Positions 36,601-48,470 of a DNA stretch of 64,000 nt are shown here, one piece after another. Each line of letters begins with the position of its first letter. Positions within the stretch are counted from its first letter, which is position 1. Where the stretch lies: positions 28,773,001 to 28,837,000 of the forward strand of contig OY987265.1 of assembly GCA_963920665.1 (NCBI GenBank). The letters are read 5' to 3'. The notes below the pieces were generated by a model, which saw only the letters and a list, made by a program, of their open reading frames with translations, had not been told where the DNA came from and made no database searches. The DNA comes from Straminergon stramineum. Its lineage: Eukaryota; Streptophyta; Bryopsida; Hypnales; Calliergonaceae. A program made the translations under genes and the position numbers.

Positions 36601-38777
36601 TTCTCCGAAATAGGTTATGAAAGAGTAGGAACCAACTAGAGGTCCGCACAATCTTACTCCGTCCTCACGCTCCCAAGATTCAAAAAATAGAAATTAGAAA
36701 GGATTTGGAGCGAGGAGTAGGAATTTTATCGCATCTCACAATCTTATGAATGGCAAACAAAAAACTTGGTATAAAACTTGAGGAATCGGTTTCTGTTTCT
36801 CCCTTTGAGTTATTTCTATTTTTAATAACGGTAAGTTAGTAACACCTAGTCTGTTGATTATGATATTCAAATCACTTCAGACTCCGTCATCTCATACTGT
36901 TGGTGCAATAATTATGACTCCCGATCAGGAATTTTCTTTTATCCTTAGTCAATCAAGGCTAGTTAAGAGTCTGTTTGCACACTTTTAGTTCTCATTGGCA
37001 CAAGTTGTACCAACGTGAGAGTTTCGGAGTCTGTCTGTTCCTTTTTTCAAGCCATTTTTGTTAGTAAGTAAAATTACTTAACGAGTGTGCATGTCGAATA
37101 CAGACTGGAGGTCGAGGAACATACGAGGCACTAGATGATGGCCGTAAGGTCTGTCTGGAATGTTTGGACACCATAGTTGTGGATACCCAGGACTGCCAAC
37201 CTTTATACCGAGAAATTTTGAAGTTCTACAAGGATATGTCAATGCCAATCGAGCAGGAGATTCCCATGCTTTTGGTGGAACGACAAGCTCTGAATGCAGC
37301 ACGGGACAACGAGAAAGATGTAATTAGAGAATTTGCTTCCTTTCTATTCTTATGATATTTCTTTGCACTTGATGATGGTCTTAGTATACATTACCTGACC
37401 TCGACTTTCAGTCTTTTCAAGTCTAGATTTGCAGGTCTCACTCCAATTATGATTACTGATATGTTCACCGTGCTTTGTGGGATTTTTTATATATTCTGTT
37501 GTAAAATTTTGCAGTTAGTAGGATGAGAGCTATTGTTGGGATGGGAATGGAAAGTGATTCGGTTGCATTTTCTTTTGTGGCAGGGACACTCTCATACAGC
37601 GGAGACTCGAGGGTTATGCCTTTCAGAGGAACAAACTATTACTACGGTGTTTGGGGGGAAGTCGAGGAATCCAATGAGGCACATGCGAACAGAAAATCAG
37701 AAACTCACTCGTCACTGTGAAGTTACTGCTATACTGGTTCTCTATGGGCTTCCGAGGTAAATCTTGTTTTTTTTGTTGTGAAGATCCATCATGATTGTGC
37801 TTTATAAGCCATTGAATGATTCATTAGCCTGCTAGTCTTGAGCTAAAAGTGCCCAATGAGAAAAAAGTGCCGCTTCCATTTAGAATTAATCATCCAGGAG
37901 GCTTCATAAAAGGTAACCAATAGAAAGTAGACATGCCCTTCGTTTTTGAATTGTGGAAAGCTACCAAGGTAACTACACCTAAGTACGTCTGAAAAAGCAA
38001 TTGAGCATTGATATGTTATTCAATTGCCTTCTTTTTGTTGGAAGTTAAAAGAGTATTCTAGATTCTCTTCTTATGCATTTTTTGGACAAGGTAGGAATAA
38101 AGTATCAAGTGTACCCAAAAGCGACCCTAAAGTTGTATATTTTAGGCAAGAATTATTGGGGTTGGTTTCAGAAAGGGGTCAGAGCTAGGCGCAGTTACCT
38201 TATAACCAACTGTGCTTCCAAAGTGGACTTTCTATTGTAGCTTTGGGCGGCAAGGACGTTGATTGATGAGCCGTTGTTTGGGTTTGTGCAGGCTGCTCAC
38301 AGGGTCCATCTTGGCTCACGAACTGATGCATGCATGGCTGCGTCTTCAAGGTAAAGAAAACAACATTCCAATCTCAGAATACAGTGGCATTGGATTACAA
38401 TTTTCAAAGCTGATTTCACCATTTGAGCTACTGTTGTGACAACTGTATTTATGATACCGTTTTTTACAGGAACTTTCCCCCACATGCGTCCAGAAGTGGA
38501 AGAGGGTATCTGTCAAGTCATGTCACATATATGGCTGACGAAGGAGCTCAATAAACTGAATGGCACCAACTCGTCCTCCTCATCTTCATCAAGCAGCAGG
38601 CCAAATAGCAACCGGGCTGCTCTTGAAGTTCGGCTTGCGGAATTCTACCTTCACCAAATCTCGACTGATTCATCCCCTATTTACGGGGGCGGGTACCGAC
38701 ATGGATTTGCTGCAGTGCAGGAGTTTGGGCTTTCACGTGTGCTGGAGCATCTCCGACTAACTGCTAACTTTCCTTGA
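33648..38777 (+). CDS. DA1-like ubiquitin-activated peptidase with UIM and LIM domains (10 exons, 515 aa)
   Basis: Exons 33648-33782, 34113-34293, 34992-35127, 35321-35456, 35849-35932, 36374-36493, 37104-37319, 37584-37756, 38292-38350 and 38470-38777 join in frame to 515 residues, near the usual size for plant DA1. Order of domains: two ubiquitin-interacting motifs (about 89-105 and 116-132), a LIM zinc finger (C158, C161, H179, C182, C185, C188, H206, C209), a second divergent LIM-like cluster (218-260), then the DA1 peptidase region with the zinc-peptidase motif HELMH at 403-407 and conserved EVEEGICQV downstream. In Arabidopsis DA1 is activated by ubiquitination through the RING ligases BB and DA2, then cleaves growth regulators to limit organ size. 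Odd point: UIM1 has Ala where a Ser is usual, while UIM2 keeps AMQES. A Ser-rich stretch follows the peptidase core. The family call is very secure; whether the orthologue is DA1 or a DAR protein cannot be told. Confidence 0.93.
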
Positions 38778-39268
38778 GTTGCAATGCCATGAAAGCACTT
38801 GATAACTTCTCGAGCTCTCACATTTTCTGGATTGTTTGCTCTGGAGCCTTGTGGACAATGAGGCCCTTCAGCTACTGTAAAATATTACTTCTGAGGACAT
38901 GCATTATAGCTATCCTTTAATTTTTAGTGGTACAAATTCGGAGATTTCCTCTGCAGACTTTGACTGACACAGGAATAATAACCTTTTGCCCGACTTTAAG
39001 GATAGCTCTATTGTTGCAAAAGTTTGGATCTGGACTTGTAGAGCTTCTTCAAGTGTAGGATGTGATTTCTTCAAACATTCTTGTGATCCGTGCAGCTCAG
39101 CAAGGCGATCACCAGTTGTAGAAGATGAAATTGAGCATTTCCACCTATGTAAGATGCTGAGCAAAAGCAATTTGAGATGGAACCTTGTGATGAGCGAGCA
39201 ACCTGAGCTATTTGTTTTACGCTTCATGAGCTTCTTGCACTTGAAGTGTAATATATCATACTTATGCG
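38778..39268 (+). other. Probable 3' UTR and downstream sequence of the DA1-like gene
   Basis: About 490 bp between the DA1-like stop and the next mobile element. The G+C is closer to that of the gene than to the AT-rich intergenic DNA. Frames on both strands are shadows without a domain; the poly(A) site was not located. Confidence 0.4.
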
Positions 39269-39493
39269 TTAACCCTTCAAGGATGTTGCAACCGTTTTTT
39301 GGCTGATGTATGATAAAGAATCCTTCTATGTAGGATAGAAGTGCTACTATTCATCCTTGGAATTTTGTGTGGAAAGGGGAGATCTTCTACAATACTTAGA
39401 CCTCTAATGAGTATTTTTGATTTTTTTTAAAGTAGATGATGTCACACGGTTCCAAAGATTTTTATGGTCACCATCCCATCCTTCAAGGGTTAA
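39269..39493 (-). mobile_element. TTAA-bounded element, family A (225 bp)
   Basis: Ends TTAACCCTTCAAGGATG and, inverted, TTAACCCTTGAAGGATG, identical over 17 bp but for one base. The interior on the complement has GTGTGACATCATCTAC, GAAGATCTCCCCTTTCC and AAGGATGAATAGTAGC. It lies about 0.5 kb downstream of the DA1-like stop codon. Confidence 0.78.
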
Positions 39494-40564
39494 TGGTTAA
39501 ATAGTTTATTATGAAATTTCACTATGCCAAATAAGATTTTCAATTTCCAAAAATCTAAGGATATTTAAACATTTTGGAATGTCAATAATTTATGAAGAAA
39601 TATAAACATCTCAAATAATATTATCTTTTTTTGGATATTGTTTACAAATTTATCAATGAAAATTTGGACTTGCTAAATTTTGTCAAACATATTTTCTAAA
39701 AATGGACTTGTAAACGGATAATTGAAGTAGTATATGCAAGCCCTTACATCTGAATACATCTATTCTTCTCCATTTTTGAATGAATATTTTCACACATTCA
39801 TTTGGAGACTAAAGAACAAAATTTTGAAATAGTGAATTGCTTAATTTAATATAATTTGAATGTAATTTGAATGTAATTTGGAATTCAATTTCAATTTGAT
39901 AGGTGATGAAAATCTTAGAATTGTTGTATATCTACTAAAAGATTCCTAATACCATGTATTCTATTGTTTTTATATATAAGAAATACAAAAATTGGAATGG
40001 AATTTGAATTTAGAGCTACGTGAAGCCCATTGTATACAATCTTGACACTTTTTCTAGCTAAGCATAAATCCAAAGCTCCTTCTCTGACTATGGTTTTCAA
40101 TTGGTGCCCAGGAGTAAAATTTATCACACCAAAATATTTGAGCCCCAACAAGGAATTTAAAAAAAAAATTGCATTAATTCTTCAAATAATTTGTTTCTCA
40201 AAAGGTACTTTCATCTTGCACCTACTTCTACTTAACAAGTTTTAAAGAATGAAATCAAGTTTTTTCTTCACTTTCTTTTCTCAGATTTTGAAATTAATTC
40301 TTTAACAAAAAAAGACAAAATCAAAATCTACAAAGCATAGATTTTTTGTTATGAGAATTCAAAATCTTGTAACTTTCTAGTGTTGAAAGGTGCAAGAAAT
40401 AGTGTAATTTTCACTTTGAATAATTATATCTCGCAATCTATACAATCAAAAATTCTAATTTTCTTCTACACATTTTCATACTATTTTAGTACAATATGTA
40501 TCTTGCAATTAAAGTGTTCAATGTCATCTTGATTCAATCTATACACATTGATTCAAATAATTGG
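39494..40564. other. AT-rich intergenic sequence
   Basis: No gene recognised. A short direct repeat of TAATTTGAATG occurs at about 39851-39880. Confidence 0.5.
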
Positions 40565-41505
40565 TTGACCCCTAAATGTATTTGACCATGTTTTCACCCA
40601 AAACGCTCCAAAACTGTCATTTCTAGTACAAGTACCAAATTTTAGAAAAAATACATTTTTGGACAAATGTAACCATAGGATCTTGTAGTAAGCTGGTTTG
40701 GGAAGATGCGGAAAAAAATTCAGAAATATCCACCGTTTTGATTGCAAGATATTAGCATTTGAAGTGACAAAAAGCCATTTTTTGGCCTTGCAAAAATCCA
40801 GGCAAATTCACTTCACAAGGCCAGATCATTACGAAAAAAATGTCCAAAATGGTTGTAACTCTTTGGATTCATTCTTCAAGTCAAGTTGGCTACATGCTTG
40901 AAAAAGTTTAGATTATTTGGAATTGTACAATATATAGGAAAAAATTAGTAAGTAGAAAGAAGTAGAGAATGATTCAAAATACTAAATTGTTAACAATTTA
41001 TTTATAGAATTGAAAAATTCCAATCCCAATGGTTGTAATGTTGTAATATACAATCTACACCTTAAGTTTTTATTTTTTTCCAAAAATAATGAAAATTGAG
41101 TTAAATAAAGGCCTTCAAAGTTTATTTTAGAGTGGAGATTCCATAACTACCCATAACCAGAATTCTTCATAACTTTCATCTCATAAATCAAATGGAAAGA
41201 TTCAAAGCTTCCCATGTATATATAAATCTAGAAAACCAATTTCAAATTTTTATTTTAAAAAATAGTGATTTTTAAAGAAGTTTTTTTTGCTACTTGAGTT
41301 GCCTACTGAGCAATGAAAACTACATATCATACAATAACTTTTCAACCTTGTATTCAAATATTATGAAAATTGTTGGGCTTGAAAGTTACTCCTTAGTCAC
41401 ATGTTGTGTGAAAATTTAAAATAAAAAAATAAAAATTCCATCTATAGTGAGCTACCCAAATCGCTATGTTGCCAAAAAAACACCATTTGGTCCTTTAGGG
41501 GTTAA
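40565..41505 (+). mobile_element. TTAA-bounded element, family B (copy 2, 941 bp)
   Basis: Starts TTGACCCCTAAATG (one change in TTAA) and ends GGTCCTTTAGGGGTTAA. It is collinear with 1861-2780: ACGCTCCAAAACTG, CTAGTACAAGTACCAAATTT, AGGATCTTGTAGTAAGCTG, GATTGCAAGATATTAGCAT and AGTAAGTAGAAAGAAGTAGA occur in the same order. Confidence 0.75.
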
Positions 41506-42060
41506 AGGTAGTTCCACATGAAGTAATAATCTTAAACCTCAAAATAATAGTATTACTTGCATTATGGGTAGCACAAGGATGAATGAAAAAATCTCCTTGA
41601 AGTGGGACATGGGACTTATTGCTTGTCCAATGTTTGTATAGTCAAGGTATGCAAAACTGAACAATGAATAATGCTATGACCTTGCAACCTAAATGTGGTG
41701 CTTGGCAAGCCATAATTGCCAAAAAAGGATGTTATTTTTTGTACTCTTTTAGATGCTTTTTTTGACAACCTCTTGACCTATTAGGTGAACATTGAAATAT
41801 CAAAAAATTTGATTTTTTGGACATTTTTTGGTATTGTAGTGTCAAAAAACTATCAAAAACAACATCTTTTTTTGCTTGTGTATATTCAATATTGAAGTGG
41901 GTCCATTAGAATGAAACCTTCCCAGAAAATCCAATATCTAATTTTTGTGAATGCCATTCTTTCAAAACCAAGCTTGAAAGACCTAAATTGCCATATAAAG
42001 TAGGAATAGCCAAATGTGTCATTGCCCCAAAGGCACCATCTTCATTAGATGTATATCCTA
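41506..42060. other. Intergenic sequence between elements
   Basis: No gene, repeat or signal was recognised in this AT-rich stretch. Confidence 0.5.
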
Positions 42061-42309
42061 TTAACCCCTAAGCACCCTACTGACTCAAATCTGGCCTCCC
42101 CCAAATGAAAGGTTGTCATGTTTGATTATTATAATCTTTTCAACGATAAGGTGAAATCATTTGTCCTTTCCCCCACAACTTCGGGCCTATCTCCACTACT
42201 GATCAATATGATCAATTCTTATAAATCTCTTTTTGGGTGACAATTTGATTAGAATGAATTTAGAAGGGTTTAGATTTCAATAAACACGCTCTAGGTACTC
42301 AAGGGTTAA
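42061..42309 (+). mobile_element. TTAA-bounded element, family D (249 bp)
   Basis: Starts TTAACCCCTAAGCACCC and ends GGTACTCAAGGGTTAA. The ends follow the common pattern, but the interior is not related to A, B, C or E by eye. Single copy in this window. Confidence 0.55.
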
Positions 42310-42311
42310 TC

Positions 42312-42440
42312 AATATCTATCTTCATTCAAGAAACACTTTTATGATATCTACCAAAAAATACTTTGGCCCTTTATAACTTTTGCATGGAATATGCAAATG
42401 AAACATTTTTGGGTACATTGGAGTCCTCTTCAGAAGAAAA
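42312..42440 (+). repeat. Dispersed repeat H, copy 2
   Basis: ATCTACCAAAAAATACTTTG, TTTGCATGGAATATGCAAAT and GAAACATTTTTG match 59735-59815 (ATCTACCAGAAAAACTTGAA, TTTGCATGCAATTTCCAAAT, GATACGTTTTTG). It sits between a family D and a family A element. Confidence 0.5.
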
Positions 42441-42458
42441 TATAATTTGATGAGTCTA

Positions 42459-42688
42459 TTAACCCTTAAATGTTGACACGGACATTTTGTGTCCAATGGA
42501 TGACAAGGAATTTTCATGTGTAGGACAGAAGTGCAACTATTCATCCTCAGAATTAGGGGTCGAAAGGGGAGATCTTCTATAGTACTTTGACCTCCAATTG
42601 ATATTTTTGTTTTTTTTAAAGTTGATGATGTCACACGGTTCCAAAAGCCATGATTTCCACAGTCACCAATCCGTCCTTGAAGGGTTAA
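42459..42688 (-). mobile_element. TTAA-bounded element, family A (230 bp), upstream of GrpE
   Basis: Starts TTAACCCTTAAATGTTG and ends CCTTGAAGGGTTAA. On the complement it has the family blocks GTGTGACATCATCAAC, GAAGATCTCCCCTTTCG, GAGGATGAATAGTTGC and CATTGGACACAAAATGTCC. It ends 480 bp before the GrpE ATG. Confidence 0.78.
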
Positions 42689-43018
42689 TAGTAACTATGA
42701 TTTGACAAAAAAAAATCACCCTTTGAGATGTCCCTGTTTTAAGGTCTCTTCACTAATTACGTGGAATTTTTCAAAAATAAAAAATTTGGAACTCGGCCAA
42801 TATTGGAATTCAATATTGAGGAAGTTCCAGACTGAGGGAGACTCGAGTACGAGGCGCGCTGGCGATCGCCAAGCCCTAAAACTGCGATTGCTCTCGTGCT
42901 TTTGAATTTCTGCTGTTCGGCTTCTTCATCGCATCACATTCCGTTTCCTCCATCTCCAGTCCCTCAGTTTCTACACCTCGATTGATCGATCGATCCATTG
43001 GTGGCCATACACCTACAG

Positions 43019-43143
43019 GTACCCAACATATCTTCTCCACTCACCCAACGCAAATTCTCTCTGTTTTAGGGTACCATCCTGCCATTCCTTTTTGCATTCC
43101 AAATTTCCAATCTGTTGAATGCTTTTTGACGAAATCGCTGTAG
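43019..43143 (+). other. Possible 5'-UTR intron of the GrpE gene
   Basis: CTACAG followed by GTACCC at 43019 can act as a donor, and the tract ending CGCTGTAG at 43143 as an acceptor, 25 bp before the GrpE ATG. The flanking leader (about 42880-43018) is pyrimidine-rich and typical of a plant 5' UTR. The donor is not a strong one, so this is tentative. Confidence 0.3.
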
Positions 43144-43168
43144 GTCTAGGCGGAGGTTGTTCGGCACC

Positions 43169-46100
43169 ATGAGCGGCGCGCAGCGTAGTAGCATGCACTA
43201 CGCGCGTGCTCTGTTGAGAGCCTTTCAGAAGGTGGAGCCCTCTCGCCTCGGACCTCGCAGTGGCGGTAGTGGTGCTGCGCCTTCTGTGAAGCCTGTGCAA
43301 GGGGCTACTCGACTTCAAAGACTGCGAGATTCGGATTTGCATTCTGTCGACTCGTTTCAGAAGGTAAGGGAGATGGCCTGAAATGGCATGTTTTTTAAGA
43401 CTTTGGGGAGGGTTTAGGAAGAATGCTCGATTATGAAAAGATGTTGTCATTGCTTTTGTCGCGAACAATCGTAGGCATTTGCATGTTCTCTCGCAAGCGT
43501 GTCTTTCGCACTGGCAGTGCTTGTGCTTTGCAGTCCTGATACGGAAATCTGATTTAGGGTTTTCATGCATTATGCCGACTCGTTTGAGAGGGTAGAGAGA
43601 TCGCTCAAAATGGAATGTTTTGAGAGTGTTTGAAGGATTTTAGAAGAATGCTCGATTTGAAGAAAAATTGTATTTTTGTCGCTAATGGTCATGGGCAGTT
43701 TTATGTTCTCTCGCGAGTGTTTCTTTCGTACTGGCAGGGCTTGTGCTCTGCAGTCCTGATAGGTTAGTCTGATTTAGGGCTTTCCTTGCATTCTACCGAT
43801 TCGTTTCAGAAGGTAGGGGCGTCCGAAATGGCGTGTTTCAAGAATTCTTGTAGGGTTTAGGAATATTGCTCGATTTTGAGAAAAATTTATATCTTATCGT
43901 CATAAATAATCATGGGCGGTCACGTATTCTCTCGAGCGTTTTATTTGTATCGGCAAAACTTGTAATCCTAACACGAAAGTATGATTTAGGGTTTTCTTGC
44001 ATTATTCATTTTTCATTTTTCATCAGTAACTCGATTAACGTAGAGACACCTAAAATTGCCTCTTTTGATGTTGCGCGTACTTCTTTTGAGTATACTGGTC
44101 AAAATTTTATATGTTATTGTTTGGAGAATGAACGAGATTTCCAACGCACTCAAAGAATGCGTCATTTGTATATTTTATGGTAAGTTCAAAGTTTTATTGG
44201 CAGATGACCTAAAGCTGACATTTAACAGATGCTGAGGTGGTCTTCATCCTCTTAATCAGCATGTACCATTTGTCCAAGATTTTAGGGTTGCGACTTCGGA
44301 TGGCCATCTCTTTTGTGGTCGATAGAAAATATTAGTCGACAAGGTTATATATTTTAATGCGATAGAGTGTTAGTGCGAGGGGTCAGGATTGAAATAGAAA
44401 TACTTTTCGTGGTGCATTGCTGAAATTTCTCTGAAATAAAGAATTTGGGCTCCGGTTGTGTTGCTCGCAGTCGAGATGGACATCTGCAGCTTGCCCGCTC
44501 CCTCATGCCGCTCCCTCATTCGGCTCGTGTCCGAGCATACATGCTGCCAGTTTTTCTCCCGCAGCTTCACCCGAAGTAAGCGGTAAACCTGGTACACCAG
44601 GAACTTTATCGGATGATGCAACGACGGTGGCCAGCTCAGAGGAGAAAGACGAGCCCATTCAACCACCTTTTACTGCTGACGAGAAAGGGGGCACAGGTCA
44701 GTTTGATCGCAATCACGGAGTCTATTGCGAGAGGTTTTTTTCTTCTGGGATCATGTGGACTATCAAATTGCGGTTTAAATGGGTTTTAGTGGTAGGCAAA
44801 GTACACCTTACATTGGAATAAAATAGAGTTGTTCAACATTCACCACATATTGTAGGCATTAGACATGTGAACCTTATGAGGCCCTGGTCATATTCATCCG
44901 CAGGAGATTCGCTGTATTAATCACTGTATGGAATCTAACCCTGAAAGCCACAATTTTCTTACCCCACTATGTCACAAAGGGTGTGGGCAAAACATTCAGT
45001 TCAACGCTTTAGCAACTGGAAGAGCATTAAGTTGTTTCGTATTTTTTTGACACTCCATTAATACGCTATGGATTTTGAAATTTAAATTGTAGGGAACCTA
45101 ATGTTATCACTAGTGTAGCCCTCAGTTTGACATCCTCAAAGTATCTTCTGTGCTGTAACTCCCATCGGTTGCCTCAGAGATCCCTATTTGCATTGATTAC
45201 TTTTGAAAGCTTATGACGGTTTGGAGACTATGCTTCCTTTTATCTAGGTGTTGCATTTTGGATAGTGTCTCGTTTAGTTATACTAACCTTGTGATGTTAT
45301 CAAGAACCGTTTATGCGCTCTACATCTGCTTCCAGCTTCAGAAGATAGATTATTCAGCGTGTCATGCTGTTGAAATGTTATAGAGCAACGATCTACGATA
45401 TTTGTTTTCAATCCCCATGTTCTGCATTTTGGTTTAACGCTTTTCTTATCCTCGTTTGGCATTTTGTTATTATTCGAATGGCGTGCTGAGGAAATTCTCA
45501 TTGTGGCTCAGGTGTTAAACAGGACATGAAAGCACGTGAGGACTTGGTCAAAGAGAATGAAGATCTTTTAGGGTTACTGAGTGAACGAGAGGCTCTTCTA
45601 GAAGAGAAAGAACGAGCTTTAACGGATGCAAAGGACAAGCTTCTACGTAGTTATGCTGAAATGGAAAATCTTAGGGATCGCACTAGACGGGATGCGGAGT
45701 CGACCCGGAAGTATTCCATTCAGGTACACTAATGTTCTCCGGGAGTATTCCAGAGGTTAGGCGGCAAGCTAGTTCTAGTTTTGTCAGTAAGCTTTCTGTT
45801 AACCCTCGTAACGGAATTGAGAACTTGCAGGATTTTGCTAAAAGTCTATTGGATGTGGCTGACAACCTTGGACGTGCTTTGGAGATTGTCCAAAAATCTA
45901 CATCCGCTGCCGACGATGCGGACGCCAACGCCAAACTTCTGAAGTCTTTGCTCGAAGGTGTCGATATGACAGACAAACAGCTTATGAAGGTGTGCCCTTT
46001 TTGCTCATTGTCCGATGCTTAAATACCAAGCATCACTGAATACTGGATTGCATTGCATTACAAGTAGTCTGAGATTGAAGCCACATTGTTTAAATTTTCA

Positions 46101-46576
46101 CAATTGGTTCGCTTGGCCTGGCATGAAATCAATTCCTTTTGTCACAGGTTTTTGAGAAGCACGGATTGCAGCGATTCAATCCTGAGGGTGAACCTTTTGA
46201 TCCAAATGAACATCAAGCTGTGTACGAAGTCGATGATGACTCGAAACCAGAGGGCGCCGTCGCTGTGGTCTTAAAGGTATCTATTTCCTCTGAAACAATA
46301 TTGGTTTGCATAGTGGTCATGTATTGAAGAAATTAACGCATTGATACTCAATCTCATTCATTTCTGCAGTGTATCGAGGATTTTTAAACAGTGTCATCCC
46401 TTTTTAGGATGAAGATAATTTTCTTAGGGAGTCCGTACAATATTTTCTTTCGCTCTGAAAAATTGATTGTTCGCTAACTGTGGGTTTTGTGCACTCATGC
46501 GTAGACTGGATACAAGCTTCATGACCGTGTCATACGGCCTGCTGTTGTTGGGGTCGTTAAGGGGAAGGTTGAATAG
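43169..46576 (+). CDS. Mitochondrial GrpE (Mge1-type) nucleotide exchange factor (6 exons, 330 aa)
   Basis: Exons 43169-43363, 44471-44696, 45512-45723, 45831-45989, 46148-46276 and 46505-46576 join in frame to 330 residues. Residues 1-70 are Arg/Ser-rich with few acids, consistent with a mitochondrial targeting presequence; about 75-140 are Pro/Ser/Thr-rich. Exon 3 (141-211) is a charged coiled coil ending in LLRSYAEMENLRDRTRRD, the dimer helix of GrpE. The C-terminal head holds DFAKSLLDVADNLGRALE, FDPNEHQAV, GAVAVVLKTGYKL and DRVIRPAVVGV, which match the GrpE signature. GrpE releases ADP from mitochondrial Hsp70 during protein import and folding. A chloroplast form is less likely given the presequence, but targeting is not proved. 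The exon 1 end and following intron belong to a tandem triplication (43339-43998). A family A element lies at 42459-42688, upstream in the presumed promoter region. Confidence 0.92.
43339..43998 (+). repeat. Tandem triplication of the GrpE exon 1 / intron 1 boundary
   Basis: Three head-to-tail diverged units start at 43339, 43567 and 43788 (about 228, 221 and 211 bp). Each opens with GCATT..(C/T)CGA(C/T)TCGTTT.AGA.GGTA, which is the last part of exon 1 plus its 5' splice site, and continues through GCTCGAT, the TGTTCTCTCG block and GATTTAGGG into the next unit. Unit 1 contains the real donor (AGAAG then GTAAGG). Unit 3 keeps an intact-looking donor (CAGAAG then GTAGGG). The copies differ at many positions, so the duplication is not recent. 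Confidence 0.85.
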
Positions 46577-47436
46577 GGCTCCCTGGATTGAAAAAACGTC
46601 AGTTACAGTTCCTACTGTACTGAGGCCGGCTCAGAATTAGTTGGTACTTTTGAGAATTGGTCCACTTCGCTTTGTCTAATCGATGACCACATTGGCAACT
46701 TGAGGAGCATTTGCTGACACAAGTTATTAGTTGAGTGTAGTGAATTAGTGGAGACGGGGCTCGACATTTTGTGGTTCATATCCCACATTCATTGGCCCTC
46801 ATTAGACTACTATAAAGACGCAGTATTAGCAATGGCCACCGTGAGTTCAGAGTAGTCTCTGCTCCCCTCTGTAAGGGTGCAGCACTTTGGGGTTACAAAA
46901 TCATCAATTCTTTATCAACCGAGGCGTGAATGGTACTGAGGCATTTCAGATTTTCTGAATGTAACAAACTAACCACTTCATGATTCATTTTGAAATGGTT
47001 TCCAGTAGAATGCCATCCCCGTCTTTCTGTTTGAATAAGATTCCATAGATATTTGCATGTTAGATTTTTGGGATCCTGTACACAAATTCTGCAGGGGTTT
47101 ATGACCCACGGCCCCACTCCTTCTCTAATATCACGTCTTCTGATTTCTCACCGAACCTTGTGAATGTTCTAAAGTTTTGTGTAGAGCTCAATGTAAAGAA
47201 TGGTATGCCCATTGTACAAAGATTGCCTTAGGTACTCTTTGTCTTCTATTTTGAATTTCTTGTCTAAACATCCCTATTTACACAAAAAGTTTGTTTGAAA
47301 GTTTTGAAACAACTCACATCTAGGGGTTGCAAAACATGGGAGGTGTGGAAAAGGAAAGTTAACAAGTCAATGCCAAGTTTGTAATATTTCTCAATTGTTT
47401 AGATTGTGACATGTGAGTTATGGCTATCTACAATAA
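46577..47436. other. GrpE 3' region and intergenic sequence
   Basis: The first few hundred bases are likely the GrpE 3' UTR. Further on there is no gene; frames at 46893-47117 lack any domain. Confidence 0.4.
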
Positions 47437-48200
47437 GGGTCACTTCACACTACGGCTCAAGGTCGAGAGTCCGTCGATTTCAACCAATGAGATTGCAGAA
47501 ACCCAAGAGTTTGGCCTCTCGAGCCTTCACACAAGGAGGCACAACCCAAAGTCTGTCGCCTACATGGTGACGGACTCTTGATTAGAATTTGGGTCGCCAT
47601 TTTTGGCTGACCCAAACTCTGATTGAGAGTCCATCAAGTTTTTTTCAGAAACTAACAAAATCTCAGCCACTAGATTGGACTGTTTTTGTAGAAATAGGTA
47701 GGATGTCCTCCCTTGTTTATTTGTTTATTTGTGTCCCCATTGGGGTTTGAACCCTAGTCTCCACCATTACAATGAGGAGTCTTTGCATTCTATGAACCTA
47801 CTTCCCTTCAATATTTAATGTCACCTTTTTATTCCATTTATATCCTTCATATTCCTTGTTTAATGATGAGAGCATGTGCTGTAATTATTTTTCCAAGGCC
47901 ATTTTTGACTCCTTTCTCATGTTTTTTAACCTTTTGCTTGAAAAAGTTGTCACAAGGGTGACAATTTACTGAAAATTTCAGAAATTGGATGGATTAGAAG
48001 TTGAAAAAATGGAATAGGTTTGGACTTTGGGCTTGGACTTTGGACTTTGGCCTTCGGAGGCTTCACACTATGGACGGCCAAGGGCTCCAATTCCTAGTTT
48101 TTTTGGCCTATTTATTGCTCATTTCCTTGGACTCTCACCAAAGTTTGGCCACTCAATCCCACAGCCTCTCGACTTGGACGGCCATAGTGTGAAGAGGCCC
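47437..48200. mobile_element. Harbinger-like TIR element, 764 bp, TAA target duplication
   Basis: Left end GGGTCACTTCACACTACGG and inverted right end GGGCCTCTTCACACTATGG pair imperfectly and go on into a shared GTCGAGAG. TAA is present at 47434-47436 and 48201-48203. GGG-starting ends with a three-base T-A-rich duplication fit the PIF/Harbinger (Tourist) group. The subterminal motif GGC..TTCACAC.A recurs inside (about 47510-47545 and 48055-48085). No transposase is encoded. Confidence 0.65.
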
Positions 48201-48470
48201 TAAGTAGATGCCAAGCTAGAGGGTGAAACACCCCAAAAGTGGTTTGTATGTTCCACAAAGTGATCAATCCATTTGTCAAATAAAATTCTTCCCATCCAAG
48301 CATTCTCTTGTATGCCCATTTGAGCTCCTTATTCGCATCTTCCTATACTTTTTGATAGTGTTTTCCTTTAAATACATAATAGTTAAATATGCTATCACCT
48401 ACAACATTGATGCATGATAGGCCGATCACATGTTCTCTTTCATTGGGTATGATAATGTGAACATCGTAGT

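Noticed and set aside
47725..47775. GGGTTTGAACCC as a tRNA T-arm
   Set aside because: No acceptor stem, D-arm or anticodon arm fits around it.
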